A DNA stretch of 64,000 bases from Hyphomicrobiales bacterium (GTDB lineage: Bacteria > Pseudomonadota > Alphaproteobacteria > Rhizobiales > Beijerinckiaceae), in contig JAGXAN010000004.1 of NCBI GenBank assembly GCA_019075865.1, positions 271,523 to 335,522 of the forward strand, written 5' to 3'. Within the stretch, counting starts at the first letter, position 1; the number at the start of each line of letters is the position of its first letter. Shown here piece after piece: positions 8,097 to 18,016 of the stretch. The translations under genes and the position numbers were made by a program. The notes under the pieces are model-generated. The model worked only from the letters and a program-made list of their open reading frames with translations, was not told where the DNA came from and did no database searches.

Positions 8097-11036
8097 TCAG
8101 TTACCAGAAAAAGAGGCCTTCGCCCGCTGCCACCAGCCCGACCGTTTGGGGCCGGCTTCGGCCTCAGGCAAGGGGGCAGGCTTTGGCTCAGACGCGACCT
8201 GGGCCTCGACAGCTTCTGTAATCACAGGCGTCGGGGCAGCAAGAGGCACCGGGCTGGCAACAGGTGCTGGCGCGAGAGGCGCTGCCACAGGCACCGCTTC
8301 CACCGGCTGTTCATCTGCCAAAGCAGCCACCTTGGATTTGGCGCGGCGTGAACGGGGCTTGGCCACCTTCTCGCTGTCGGTCGCTTCGGCGGTAACCGGC
8401 TTTGCCTTGGCACTGCGGCTGCGACGTGGCTTGTCCGCAGCTTTCGCTGCTTCTGCCAAATCTGCGTCTTCCATCACAGCGCCGTTCATTTCCACATCTT
8501 CGAGATAGGGCGATCCGGTAGCCGCTGCATCCGCTGCCGGGTTTGCTTCCGCCATGCGAGTCTCGGTTGCGCCGGTATCGGGCCGGGAGAAAACCGGCGT
8601 CGCGGGCAGGTCGCCGCCGATCTTGGCCATGAGCTCCAAACCTTCGTCTGAAGGCTGGCTGGCATTGGCGGAGATGCGGACTTCGCCGTTACGCTCGCCG
8701 TTGCCGCCGCGCCGCCGTCTGCGCCGCCGCCGCCGCCGTGCGGCCTCGCCTTCTTCACCGCCAGGTTCGGTCGTTGCAGCCGAGCTTTCGCCGGTCTCTG
8801 GCGCTGCATCACGGCGTCCGTGGCGCTCATGCGAGCGGGCAGGGCGCGATTGCGAGCGCTGTGCGTGGTCAACGGCAGTTTCCGCTTCTTCCTCGGCAAT
8901 GATGTCCTCAACGCTTTCATCGGCGAGATCTTCAGGAGGCAACGAATCAACGCGCACCATCACAGGCGCATCGGCCCCTTCCAGCCTCGTGGCCAACTCA
9001 CCGCGTTCCAGCGTGTGATAATTGGCACCCGTCAGGCTGTCATCGGCCAGAATCGTGACGTGAACGCCAAAGCGGCCCTCAAGCGCACGCAAATGCTCGC
9101 GTTTCTGGTTGAGAATATAGAGCGCCACTTCGGTTCTCGTGCGCACGTTCAAATGATAGGCGGCATTTTTCAGCAAGGCATCTTCCAGCACCCGCAGAAC
9201 ATGCAAGGCAATCGACGCCGTCGAGCGCACTGAGCCAGACCCGGCGCAATGCGCGCACATGACGGTAGAGCCCTCGAGCACGCCGGTGCGGATGCGCTGG
9301 CGCGACAGTTCCAGCAGGCCAAAATGCGAGATACGGCCCACCTGAATGCGGGCGCGATCATTGGCGAGCGCGTCCTTCATGCGCCGTTCCACCGCACGGT
9401 TATTGCGGTTTTCATCCATATCGATGAAATCCACCACAATCAGTCCGGCCAGATCGCGCAACCGCAACTGGCGGGCAACTTCGTCGGCTGCCTCCAGATT
9501 GGTGCGCAGCGCCGTGTCCTCGATATTGTGCTCGCGGGTTGAGCGCCCGGAATTGACGTCGATGGCCACCAGCGCTTCGGTCTGGTTGATAACGATATAT
9601 CCGCCCGACTTCAGCGTCACCTGATTGGAGAACATCGCATCCAGTTGCGATTCCGCACCAGCCTTGGCGAAAATCGGCTGCGGATCACGATATAGTTTCA
9701 CGAATTTGGCATGGCTTGGCATGAGCATGCGCATGAAATCGCGGGCTTCGCGGTAGGCTTCTTCGCCAGCAACGACCACGTCCTCGATATCTTTGTTATA
9801 AAGATCGCGGATCGTGCGCTTGATCAACGAACCTTCCTCATAGACCAGCATTGGCGCGGATGATTTCAGCGTCAGTTCGCGCACGGTTTCCCACATACGC
9901 ATCAGATATTCGAAATCGCGTTTGACTTCCGGCTTGGTGCGCGAGGCACCTGCGGTGCGCAGGATCACGCCCATGCCCTCCGGCACTTCCAATTCCTCGA
10001 CAATTGACTTGAGCCGATTGCGATCCACCGAATCGGTGATCTTGCGGGAAATGCCACCACCGCGTGCGGTGTTGGGCATCAACACGGAATAGCGGCCGGC
10101 CAGCGACAGATATGTGGTCAATGCCGCGCCCTTGTTGCCGCGCTCTTCCTTGACAACCTGCACCAGCAGCACCTGACGGCGCTTGATCACTTCCTGAATC
10201 TTGTAGGTGCGCCGCGAGCGCGGTGCACGATAGGGCAATTCCTCCATGGCGTCGCCGCCCATGTTTTCAATCTGGTCGGCTTCGTTTTCCTCGCCTGGCT
10301 CATCGTTGCGGCTACGGGCCGACACCTGATCCCGGCGTCCGCGTCCCGAGCGACCACGGCGACGACCGCCACGACGTGCAGAGCGTTCACCTTCTTCATT
10401 CGCCGTTTCAGTGCCTGATTCAGGCTCGGCTGATTCGGAATTTTCTTCCATAGCTTCGCCCGCTGCATATTCCGCCTCTGAAGCTGCATGGTCGGGCGAT
10501 GGTTCAGCATCGCGCACTTCGGAATAGGCAACGTAGGGTTGCTCGTTCTGCGCATCACCATCATTGTTGGCTGCGCTCTGGGCGTAGGACATTGCCCCCG
10601 CATCCAAATCCTGCGGCATGATGTCGGCTGAATTGGCAGGCTCGGAAACCGTCTCGTCGCTTTGCGGTTGAGCGGCAGCTTCCACCTGATCGCGCGACCT
10701 ATGGCGACGCGAATGGCGGTGCTGTTCCTCACGCTCTTCATTGGCAGCCGCGCGGGCTTCCTCTTCCAGTAGTGCCTGGCGATCGGCTACCGGTATCTGG
10801 TAGTAATCCGGGTGGATTTCGGAAAACGCCAGAAATCCGTGCCGGTTGCCGCCATATTCAACAAAGGCAGCCTGAAGCGAAGGTTCTACGCGGGTGACCT
10901 TGGCGAGATAAATATTGCCGCGCAATTGTTTGCGCGAAGCGGATTCAAAATCAAATTCCTCGACCTTGTTGCCGCGCAGCACCACAACCCGGGTTTCTTC
11001 CGGCTGTGACGCGTCGATGAGCATCTTGTTTGGCAT
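8097..11036 (-). CDS. rne: Ribonuclease E
   Basis: The essential endoribonuclease for mRNA decay and rRNA/tRNA processing, and scaffold of the degradosome. It has 979 residues. The start MPNKMLIDASQPEETRV is typical of alphaproteobacterial RNase E. The S1 domain (from about 38) is split by a long low-complexity acidic/basic insertion near residues 85-270, ending in Arg-rich GRRRGRSGRGRR. The catalytic part has AIDVNSGRST near 492, the metal-binding IDMDENRNNRAVERR near 538 and the zinc-link CAHC near 593. The C-terminal third is disordered, with Arg clusters (RRRRRRRR-like) for RNA binding and an alpha-type GWWQRAKASF tail. The long leader upstream may carry feedback control by RNase E itself. 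Confidence 0.96.
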   Translation of the reverse strand: MPNKMLIDASQPEETRVVVLRGNKVEEFDFESASRKQLRGNIYLAKVTRVEPSLQAAFVEYGGNRHGFLAFSEIHPDYYQIPVADRQALLEEEARAAANEEREEQHRHSRRHRSRDQVEAAAQPQSDETVSEPANSADIMPQDLDAGAMSYAQSAANNDGDAQNEQPYVAYSEVRDAEPSPDHAASEAEYAAGEAMEENSESAEPESGTETANEEGERSARRGGRRRGRSGRGRRDQVSARSRNDEPGEENEADQIENMGGDAMEELPYRAPRSRRTYKIQEVIKRRQVLLVQVVKEERGNKGAALTTYLSLAGRYSVLMPNTARGGGISRKITDSVDRNRLKSIVEELEVPEGMGVILRTAGASRTKPEVKRDFEYLMRMWETVRELTLKSSAPMLVYEEGSLIKRTIRDLYNKDIEDVVVAGEEAYREARDFMRMLMPSHAKFVKLYRDPQPIFAKAGAESQLDAMFSNQVTLKSGGYIVINQTEALVAIDVNSGRSTREHNIEDTALRTNLEAADEVARQLRLRDLAGLIVVDFIDMDENRNNRAVERRMKDALANDRARIQVGRISHFGLLELSRQRIRTGVLEGSTVMCAHCAGSGSVRSTASIALHVLRVLEDALLKNAAYHLNVRTRTEVALYILNQKREHLRALEGRFGVHVTILADDSLTGANYHTLERGELATRLEGADAPVMVRVDSLPPEDLADESVEDIIAEEEAETAVDHAQRSQSRPARSHERHGRRDAAPETGESSAATTEPGGEEGEAARRRRRRRRRRGGNGERNGEVRISANASQPSDEGLELMAKIGGDLPATPVFSRPDTGATETRMAEANPAADAAATGSPYLEDVEMNGAVMEDADLAEAAKAADKPRRSRSAKAKPVTAEATDSEKVAKPRSRRAKSKVAALADEQPVEAVPVAAPLAPAPVASPVPLAAPTPVITEAVEAQVASEPKPAPLPEAEAGPKRSGWWQRAKASFSGN

Positions 11037-11795
11037 AATCTACATTTCTTGTCGGTTGGATCGCTTCAGCCGCAAAAATGCGGGCGCGTTCCAGATGCCT
11101 GCGCACTTGCGGGCGCCGGAGCATAAGAAAATCGCGCCGGACTCGGCGGGAAGCTGGGATTGAAAAATATGTCCGCAGATCGGCTGGTGCGAAAGAATTC
11201 GGAAAGCACGGAGCGGACGGGCACCAAAACATTGCGGGAGACCCGCCTGTATTCAACAAAGGGGCAAAAACTGCGCGCCCCCTGGCTGTGAATTTAGATG
11301 TAGGGAGAGCGCTCGATAAACCGGCGGGAGAGAAAGCAAAGTTGCGAACGGACGAAAGTCCCCGTTCCTTATCCAACAATGCCACGCTCCGGCAAAACAT
11401 CTTTCGCTCACTTGACCTTGCGAATACCCGTTTCGGGTACCCGGAAAACTAGACTTTACGACGATCTGGCATATTGAAAAATGCTCGGCTTGCCGCAATC
11501 AATTCCGTCTCTCAGGCTGACCCTCCGTCGCGCTCGTCTGTGTGCGAGCCCAAATCGGAAATAGCCAAACGGCTTGTGCGTTCAACGAAACAAATTCAAC
11601 GCCATTTTCTTAAACGACATTTTCCGTAATTTTGCAAGGATGATGATTTTGCGCTGTTTTTGCAACACCGACGAATTCTCATGTCAATTTTGGTAAACAG
11701 CCGTTAAACAATTTGAAATTATAAATTAAAATGAGAGTCGGTTGTTTGGCCCGAATCGATAATCGTTGTTTTTCAATAAAATGAATTAGAAACAG
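11037..11795. other. Long intergenic region between divergent rne and amiC
   Basis: About 760 bp without a credible gene; short open frames on both strands have no family features and overlap each other. The rne side (11037-11460) probably holds a long 5' leader, as expected for RNase E autoregulation, and includes the arms ACCCG/CGGGT near 11426-11438. The amiC side is AT-rich. The sequence GTAA-N7-TTAA at 11693-11707 is one base off the CtrA consensus TTAA-N7-TTAA, a weak hint of cell-cycle control of the amidase. Confidence 0.5.
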
Positions 11796-13190
11796 ATGTT
11801 TATGGCAAAAATCTCAAGTTCTTCTTCGCGATTTTTAAGGGTCTTCGGCATTCCGTTTGGCATAGCAGCGCTGACACTGGTGACGGCTGGCCCCACCCTC
11901 GCTGCAAATACGGGCGCAGAAGCGCCTGCCCAGAATGCGCCCGCTATCGTCGCTGTGTCTGATTCGATCAGCATTCACAAAGACGAGACGGTGCTGAGCT
12001 TCGAGTTCAATCGCGCGGCACCACTGAATGCCTATGTTCTGGCCAATCCCGACCGCGTCATCATTGACTTGCCGGAAATCAACTTTCAGGTCGCACCACC
12101 CGATCTGGCGCAGGCGCACCGCAACCACGATTCCAATGGCCTTGCCAGCGTCAGCAAAAAGCAGTTGACCGCGCCTTCTCTGGTGCGCAACTTCCGCTTC
12201 GGTTTGATGGGGCAGGGGAAATCGCGCATTGTGATCGACCTTGCCGCCCCGGTTCGTCTGGTTCATGCCGAAATGAAAAAAATCTCGCACGGCGATCCAG
12301 CCCGGCTTGAAATCGCGCTCCAGCCAGCCTCACGCGCTGAATTCATGAAAGCTGCAGCCCTGGCTTCTTCAAAAATTGTGCCCGATGAGGCCACCCAACC
12401 CGCCCAGGCCGTCGTTGACAGTGGTAAACCAGTGATCGTGCTGGACCCTGGCCATGGCGGCATCGATTCGGGCGCGATCAACACCAAAGCCAATTCTGAA
12501 GAAAAAAACCTGACCCTTGCCTTTGCCAACCGGCTTCGCCAGCAACTCGAGGCGAGCGGTCAATACAGCGTCATCATGACCCGCGATTCCGATCATTATG
12601 TGTCTTTGTCGGAACGCGTGAAAATTGGCCGCGAGGCCCATGCCAAATTGTTCATCTCATTGCATGCAGACAGTCTGGCGGGTGGCGGCGGGGTGCATGG
12701 CGCGACCGTTTACACCCTGTCCAACAAAGCCTCGGACATTGCCGCCGAGCGCATGGCCGCCGAAGAAAACAGCGTCGACAGCGATGCGGGCCTCGTAACC
12801 CAAAACGCCGAGCCCAAAGACGTCAATGACATATTGAATGAACTTATGCTTCGCGAAACCCGCGCCTATTCGCACCTCTTTGCCGAATCGGTTGCCAAAA
12901 CCTGGGGGCCAGCCGAGCAGATGAGCAAAAGGCCACTTCGCTCGGCAAGCTTTGTTGTGCTGAAGGACCCCGAAGTGCCTTCTGTGCTGATCGAACTTGG
13001 CTACATTTCGAGCCGCCGGGATCTCGCCAATCTGACTTCCGATACCTGGCGCGAAAAAACCGCCCGCACCTTTGTCACGGCCATCAATGCCTTTTTCGCC
13101 ACCCAGATCGGCGCGGTCGGCAGCGTTCAGAAGATTGCCAATAGCGTTGACCCAACATCCGTCCCGGCAGTGACGAAAACGACACACTGA
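11796..13190 (+). CDS. amiC: N-acetylmuramoyl-L-alanine amidase with AMIN domain
   Basis: A periplasmic zinc amidase that cleaves the stem peptide from glycan strands and splits septal peptidoglycan. It has 464 residues: a signal peptide (hydrophobic 17-35, cleavage near LAANTG), an AMIN domain at about 50-155 that targets it to the septum or peptidoglycan, and an Amidase_3 domain at about 205-435. Zinc and catalytic residues are visible in LDPGHGGIDSGA (His), EEKNLTLAFANRL (Glu), FISLHADS (His) and SVLIELGYIS (catalytic Glu). It is followed by mrcA, the usual alphaproteobacterial partner. An ATG at 11802 is an alternative start. Confidence 0.94.
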   Translation: MFMAKISSSSSRFLRVFGIPFGIAALTLVTAGPTLAANTGAEAPAQNAPAIVAVSDSISIHKDETVLSFEFNRAAPLNAYVLANPDRVIIDLPEINFQVAPPDLAQAHRNHDSNGLASVSKKQLTAPSLVRNFRFGLMGQGKSRIVIDLAAPVRLVHAEMKKISHGDPARLEIALQPASRAEFMKAAALASSKIVPDEATQPAQAVVDSGKPVIVLDPGHGGIDSGAINTKANSEEKNLTLAFANRLRQQLEASGQYSVIMTRDSDHYVSLSERVKIGREAHAKLFISLHADSLAGGGGVHGATVYTLSNKASDIAAERMAAEENSVDSDAGLVTQNAEPKDVNDILNELMLRETRAYSHLFAESVAKTWGPAEQMSKRPLRSASFVVLKDPEVPSVLIELGYISSRRDLANLTSDTWREKTARTFVTAINAFFATQIGAVGSVQKIANSVDPTSVPAVTKTTH

Positions 13191-13341
13191 GCCAATTTTG
13201 ATCGGTTCCGGCGCGAATATGCGCGCTGCAACCCAATGCCGCCGTCAATTTGCCATCTATTTACCTGAGGCTGATCCGGGTTTGAAATGGGCAAGGGCGT
13301 TGGGTTGACCGTCTCTTGGACGCAATGGGCGTTAATGATGT

Positions 13342-13370
13342 TTGGAGTGCCCCGGCTTTTTGTGTATAAG
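13342..13370 (+). promoter_or_regulatory. Candidate promoter of mrcA
   Basis: TTGGAG (13342-13347), a 17-bp spacer and TATAAG (13365-13370) match the housekeeping -35/-10 pattern, about 105 bp upstream of mrcA. GGGAA/TTCCC at 13398-13410 forms a small palindrome in the leader. Confidence 0.45.
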
Positions 13371-13476
13371 AGCCGCAAGAACATGAACTTGAACCCTGGG
13401 AACGTTTCCCTCACGTGCGGTCGCAAATGTAGTTTCGCACGACAAATTTCAAATAGTCCGGTGAGGGCAAGATTAA

Positions 13477-15891
13477 ATGCGGTCGATTGCACGGTTTTTT
13501 GGATTTTTGTTTGCGACCGGCGCCTTGTTGTTCATGCTCGGCATTGGCGTGGCTGCGCTGGTGGTCTGGCATTTTGAGCAAAAGCTGCCCGATTACACCC
13601 AGTTGAAAAACTACGAACCGCCGGTCATGTCCCGCATTTATGCCAGCGATGGCGGTATTTTGGGCGAGTATTCGCATGAACGCCGCTTGTTTTTGCCGAT
13701 CGCCGACATTCCGCCCATGGTTCGGGAAGCTTTCATATCCGCTGAAGACAAGAATTTTTACCAGCATCGTGGCGTCGACCCACAAGGGATTTTGCGGGCG
13801 GTTCTGGTGCTGGTGCAGGGGGGGCGGCATATTCAGGGTGCCTCAACCATTACGCAGCAGGTGGCCAAGAACTTCTTCCTCACCGATGAAGTCTCGATTT
13901 CCCGCAAGATCCGCGAGGCCATTTTGGCGCTGCGGATCGAATCGACCTTTTCCAAAGACAAGATTCTGGAGCTTTACCTCAACCAGATTTATCTGGGGTT
14001 GCACAATTACGGCATCGCCTCGGCTGCCCTGAATTATTACAACAAGTCGGCCAGCGAGTTGACGCTGTCGGAAGCGGCCTATCTTGCCGGCTTGCCCAAG
14101 GGTCCCAATAATTATCAACCTTTCACCAAGACCGCGCGCGCCATTACCCGCCGCAATTACGTGATCGACCGAATGGTCGACAATGGCTATGTTACCCGAC
14201 AGGCCGGCGACGCGGCCAAGAAGGAACCTTTGGGCGTTGATCCGCGTGCGGTTTTGTCCAAGTCCTACGAGAACAACTATTTCACCGAGGAAGTGCGCCG
14301 CAACATCGTCGGCCGCTACGGCGAAGCCAAACTCTATGATGGCGGCCTTTCGGTGCATTCGACACTCGACCCGAAGTTGCAAGCCATGGCCCATAAGGCG
14401 CTGGTCGATGGGTTGGTGCGCTACGACGAGGGCCACGGTTATCGCGGTGCCATCAAATCCATCAATTTCATGCCTGATTGGGGAGTGGCTCTGGCTGCCG
14501 TGCCAGCCTTGGGTGATGTTCAGCCGTGGCGTCTGGCGGTTGTGCTGTCCGCCAATGCGCAATCGGCGAAAATTGGACTGCAACCGCCCCACGATATCAC
14601 TGGCAATGTTTCGAAGGAACGTACCACCGGAGCCATCACCCAGGAAGGCGTGCGCTGGACCCACAAAGCCAATGTGGCGGCAGCGCTGCATCCGGGGGAC
14701 GTGATCTATGCCGAACCCATCGACGGCAAGCCGGATCAATATATATTGCGCCAGGTGCCCAAAGTCTCGGGTGCGCTGGTGGCCATGGACCCGCACACCG
14801 GCCGCGTTCTGGCCATGGTCGGCGGTTTCTCCTTTGATCAATCCAGCTTCAACCGCGCCACCCAGGCGCAGCGCCAGCCGGGATCATCCTTCAAGCCGTT
14901 CGTTTTTGCCGCAGCGCTCGACAATGGCTACACGCCAAGCTCGATCATTCTGGACGAGCCGATTTCCATCGATCAGGGCGGCGGTCTCGGATTGTGGACC
15001 CCCAAGAATTTTGAGAAAAAATCCGGTGGCCCGCGCACCTTGCGTTACGCAGTCGAACATTCCATCAACCAAATGACCGTGCGCCTCTCGGTGGACATTG
15101 GCATGCCGCTGATTTCCGAATATGCCAAACGCTTCGGCCTTTACGATCATATGCCTCTGGAACTGGCCATGTCGCTGGGTGCCGGGGACACCACCTTGCT
15201 CAAGCTGGTGACAGGCTATGCCATGCTCGACAATGGCGGCGTGCGCATAACCCCGACCCTGATCGACCGCATTCAGGACCGTTACGGCGACACAATTTAC
15301 CGCCACGATGATCGCATTTGCGCCACTTGCTCCAGCCCCAAATGGGAGGATCAACCCGAACCCAAACTCGTCGACAAAAGCGAGCAGGTGTTGGATCCGC
15401 TTACCGCCTATCAGATCACTTCGATTCTGGAAGGCGTCATTCAGCGGGGCACCGGCATTTCGATCAAGTCTCTGGGCAAGCATCTGGCCGGCAAGACCGG
15501 CACCACCAATGACGCCAAGGACTTATGGTTCATAGGCTATTCGCCCGATCTGGTGGCCGGGGTCTTCCTTGGCTATGACCAACCCAAATCGCTGGGCGAA
15601 AAGGCGCAGGCCGCCGATTATACCGCGCCCATGTTTCGCGATTTCATGGCTATGGCTTTGAAAGACCAGCCCGATATTCCGTTCCGGCCGCCGCCGGGCA
15701 TCAAACTGATCAGCGTGGATCCCAAGACCGGTATGCGCTCCAGTGGCGCGGGCAGCATCATGGAAGCATTCAAACCCGGAACCGCTCCGCCCGTTTCCTA
15801 CGCAGGCGATAGCAATCAGGGCGCACCAAAATCCAGCACTTCGTCGCAGACCGACAATGCGGTAGGTTCGGGCACGGGCGGGCTATACTAG
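13477..15891 (+). CDS. mrcA: Penicillin-binding protein 1A (bifunctional)
   Basis: A class A PBP that polymerises and cross-links peptidoglycan at the outer face of the inner membrane. It has 804 residues: one N-terminal membrane anchor (about 8-32); a GT51 transglycosylase domain at about 55-230 with the catalytic EDKNFYQHRGVD and QGASTITQQVAKN blocks; and a transpeptidase domain at about 415-710 with the nucleophile motif GSSFKPF near 468, the SIN-type second motif and GKTGTT near 671. GAGGG precedes the ATG by about ten bases. It follows amiC, as in most alphaproteobacteria, but the usual next gene prfB is replaced here by a molybdopterin oxidoreductase. Confidence 0.96.
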   Translation: MRSIARFFGFLFATGALLFMLGIGVAALVVWHFEQKLPDYTQLKNYEPPVMSRIYASDGGILGEYSHERRLFLPIADIPPMVREAFISAEDKNFYQHRGVDPQGILRAVLVLVQGGRHIQGASTITQQVAKNFFLTDEVSISRKIREAILALRIESTFSKDKILELYLNQIYLGLHNYGIASAALNYYNKSASELTLSEAAYLAGLPKGPNNYQPFTKTARAITRRNYVIDRMVDNGYVTRQAGDAAKKEPLGVDPRAVLSKSYENNYFTEEVRRNIVGRYGEAKLYDGGLSVHSTLDPKLQAMAHKALVDGLVRYDEGHGYRGAIKSINFMPDWGVALAAVPALGDVQPWRLAVVLSANAQSAKIGLQPPHDITGNVSKERTTGAITQEGVRWTHKANVAAALHPGDVIYAEPIDGKPDQYILRQVPKVSGALVAMDPHTGRVLAMVGGFSFDQSSFNRATQAQRQPGSSFKPFVFAAALDNGYTPSSIILDEPISIDQGGGLGLWTPKNFEKKSGGPRTLRYAVEHSINQMTVRLSVDIGMPLISEYAKRFGLYDHMPLELAMSLGAGDTTLLKLVTGYAMLDNGGVRITPTLIDRIQDRYGDTIYRHDDRICATCSSPKWEDQPEPKLVDKSEQVLDPLTAYQITSILEGVIQRGTGISIKSLGKHLAGKTGTTNDAKDLWFIGYSPDLVAGVFLGYDQPKSLGEKAQAADYTAPMFRDFMAMALKDQPDIPFRPPPGIKLISVDPKTGMRSSGAGSIMEAFKPGTAPPVSYAGDSNQGAPKSSTSSQTDNAVGSGTGGLY

Positions 15892-15910
15892 ACAATCGTG
15901 AGGCGCATAC

Positions 15911-18016
15911 GTGACTGCTTTTGCAACCGGGAAACGTTTGCCCTCCACTTGCCCGCATGATTGCCCTTCGGTTTGCGCGCTTGAGGTTGAAATCCTCGAC
16001 GACGGACGGATTGGCCGGGTCTATGGGTCGGACAAGCAAAGCTACACTGACGGCGTGATTTGCGCCAAAGTGGCGCGCTATGCCGAGCGTGCGCACCACA
16101 AGGATCGCCTGCTTTACCCGATGAAACGATCCGGCGCGAAAGGTTCGGGCGCTTTTACGCGCATCCGTTGGGATGAGGCACTGGACACGATCGCTGCGAA
16201 ATTTTTGCAGATTGAAGCGGAGTTTGGATCGCAGGCCATCTGGCCGCACTATTATGCAGGCACCATGGGACGGGTGATGCGCGACGGCATTCATTGCCTC
16301 ACGCATATCAAGAAATATTCGCGCTTTCGCGAGTCCATCTGCATCAACATGGCCTGGTCCGGGTTCATCGCCGGCACCGGCAAGATCGCCGGTGTTGACC
16401 CGCGCGAGATTGCCCATTCCGATTGCATCGTCATCTGGGGCACCAATGCGGTGGCGACGCAGGTCAACCTGATGGCCCATGCCATCAAAGCACGCAAAAG
16501 CCGCGGGGCCAAAATTATTGCCATCGATGTCTACCAAAATGCCACGATGAAACAGGCGGACATGGCCTTGTGCCTGCGCCCCGGCACCGATGCCGCACTC
16601 GCCTGCGCAACCATGCACATACTGTTTCGCGACGGTCTGGCTGACCACGCCTATATGCGCCAATATTGCGATGACCCGATGGGTCTCGAAATGCACCTGC
16701 GCGACAAGACCCCGGAATGGGCCGCGACCATCACAGGCCTCACCGTCGCCGAGATTGAGGCCTTCGCCAAATGTGTCGGTCGCACGAAAAACACCTATTT
16801 TCGTCTGGGTTACGGCTTTTCGCGTCAGCGCAATGGTGCGGTTGGCATGCACGCGGCACTCTCGATCCCGGCTGTGACTGGCGCGTGGCAGCACAAGGGC
16901 GGCGGCGCATTTCATTCCAATTCGGGGATATTTCACCTTGACCAGTCGTTGCTGGAAGGGCGGGATGCATGCGACCTGTCGATCCGCGAACTGGAGCAGA
17001 CCCGGATTGGCGAGATCCTGTGCGGTAATGCCGAAGCGCTGTGTAACGGCCCGCCGGTAAAGGCGCTTTTCATTCAAAACACCAATCCCATGTCGGTTTC
17101 ACCCGACCAAACCCGCGTGCGGCAAGGCTTCGCCCGCGAGGATCTTTTTACCGTGGTGCATGAGCAATTCATGACCGACACCGCGAAAATGGCGGATATT
17201 GTGCTGCCTGCCACCATGTTTTTTGAGCATGATGATTTTTACACGGGCGGCGGTCATCAGCATCTTTCGTTGGGGCTCAAACTCACCGACCCGCCGGGCG
17301 AATGCCGCAACAACCACGATGTGATCGCGGCATTGGCGGCGCGTCTGGGTGCCTCGCACAAAGCTTTGGCCATGACCCCGCGCGAGCTGATCGACGCCAC
17401 CTTGAAAGATTCTGGTTGGGGCGGCCTGAACGAAATCCTCGCCGACAATTTCAAGGATGTCCAACCCGATTTTGCCAGCGCCCATTACCTCAACGGCTTC
17501 CATTGGCCGGATGGAAAATTCCGCTTCCGCCCGGATTGGGCGCAACTCCCGTTTGGTGGCGATACGCGCATCGGCCCCTGGCAGAACATGCCGGTATGGC
17601 CGGACTATTGGCCGGTTCACGAAAGCGCCACCCGTCAATATCCATTCCAGTTGACCACAAGCCCGTCGCATTCGTTTCTGAATTCGAGTTTCAACCAGAC
17701 GCCGACCTCATTGACGCGCGAAGGACGCCCCAATGTTCTGGTGCATCCGGATGATGCCGCCGAACTTGGCATAGGCGAAGGCGATTACGTTGCCCTGCAA
17801 AGCGCGCGCGGCACCGTGCATCTGCATGCGCGGCTGTTTGCGGGCGTGCAGCGCAAGGTGCTGATCTGTGAAGGCATCTGGCCCAACGGTGCTTATGCGG
17901 ACGGGCAGGGGATCAACACGCTCACCGGCGCGGATATAGTGGCGCCCTCGGGCGGTGCGGCCGTGCATGACAATCGCGTCGCCATGCGCAAGGCCAGTGC
18001 CAGCGCATCGCGCTAA
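15911..18016 (+). CDS. Molybdopterin (bis-MGD) oxidoreductase, cytoplasmic, orphan
   Basis: A 701-residue member of the DMSO reductase/formate dehydrogenase superfamily. The N-terminus binds a 4Fe-4S cluster through C14-x3-C18-x3-C22-x28-C51. The molybdopterin core spans about 55-560, and the molydop-binding barrel about 590-695 (SHSFLNSSFNQTPT, HPDDAAELGIGEGDYV). There is no Tat signal, so it should be cytoplasmic. The active-site ligand is unclear: the region around CINMAWSGFIAGTGK has no obvious Cys or Sec. The start is GTG at 15911 with GAGGCG seven bases upstream, only 19 bp after mrcA. No electron-transfer subunit or chaperone gene is adjacent, and substrate and partner are unknown. Its stop overlaps the purN stop by 4 bp, tail to tail. 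Confidence 0.85.
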   Translation: MTAFATGKRLPSTCPHDCPSVCALEVEILDDGRIGRVYGSDKQSYTDGVICAKVARYAERAHHKDRLLYPMKRSGAKGSGAFTRIRWDEALDTIAAKFLQIEAEFGSQAIWPHYYAGTMGRVMRDGIHCLTHIKKYSRFRESICINMAWSGFIAGTGKIAGVDPREIAHSDCIVIWGTNAVATQVNLMAHAIKARKSRGAKIIAIDVYQNATMKQADMALCLRPGTDAALACATMHILFRDGLADHAYMRQYCDDPMGLEMHLRDKTPEWAATITGLTVAEIEAFAKCVGRTKNTYFRLGYGFSRQRNGAVGMHAALSIPAVTGAWQHKGGGAFHSNSGIFHLDQSLLEGRDACDLSIRELEQTRIGEILCGNAEALCNGPPVKALFIQNTNPMSVSPDQTRVRQGFAREDLFTVVHEQFMTDTAKMADIVLPATMFFEHDDFYTGGGHQHLSLGLKLTDPPGECRNNHDVIAALAARLGASHKALAMTPRELIDATLKDSGWGGLNEILADNFKDVQPDFASAHYLNGFHWPDGKFRFRPDWAQLPFGGDTRIGPWQNMPVWPDYWPVHESATRQYPFQLTTSPSHSFLNSSFNQTPTSLTREGRPNVLVHPDDAAELGIGEGDYVALQSARGTVHLHARLFAGVQRKVLICEGIWPNGAYADGQGINTLTGADIVAPSGGAAVHDNRVAMRKASASASR

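Noticed and set aside
11078..11452. Overlapping frames on both strands in the rne leader
   Set aside because: No family features, no ribosome sites, and they contradict each other; a leader RNA is more likely.
15770..17077. 435-codon frame opposite the molybdopterin oxidoreductase
   Set aside because: Shadow of a GC-rich conserved gene; no recognisable protein.
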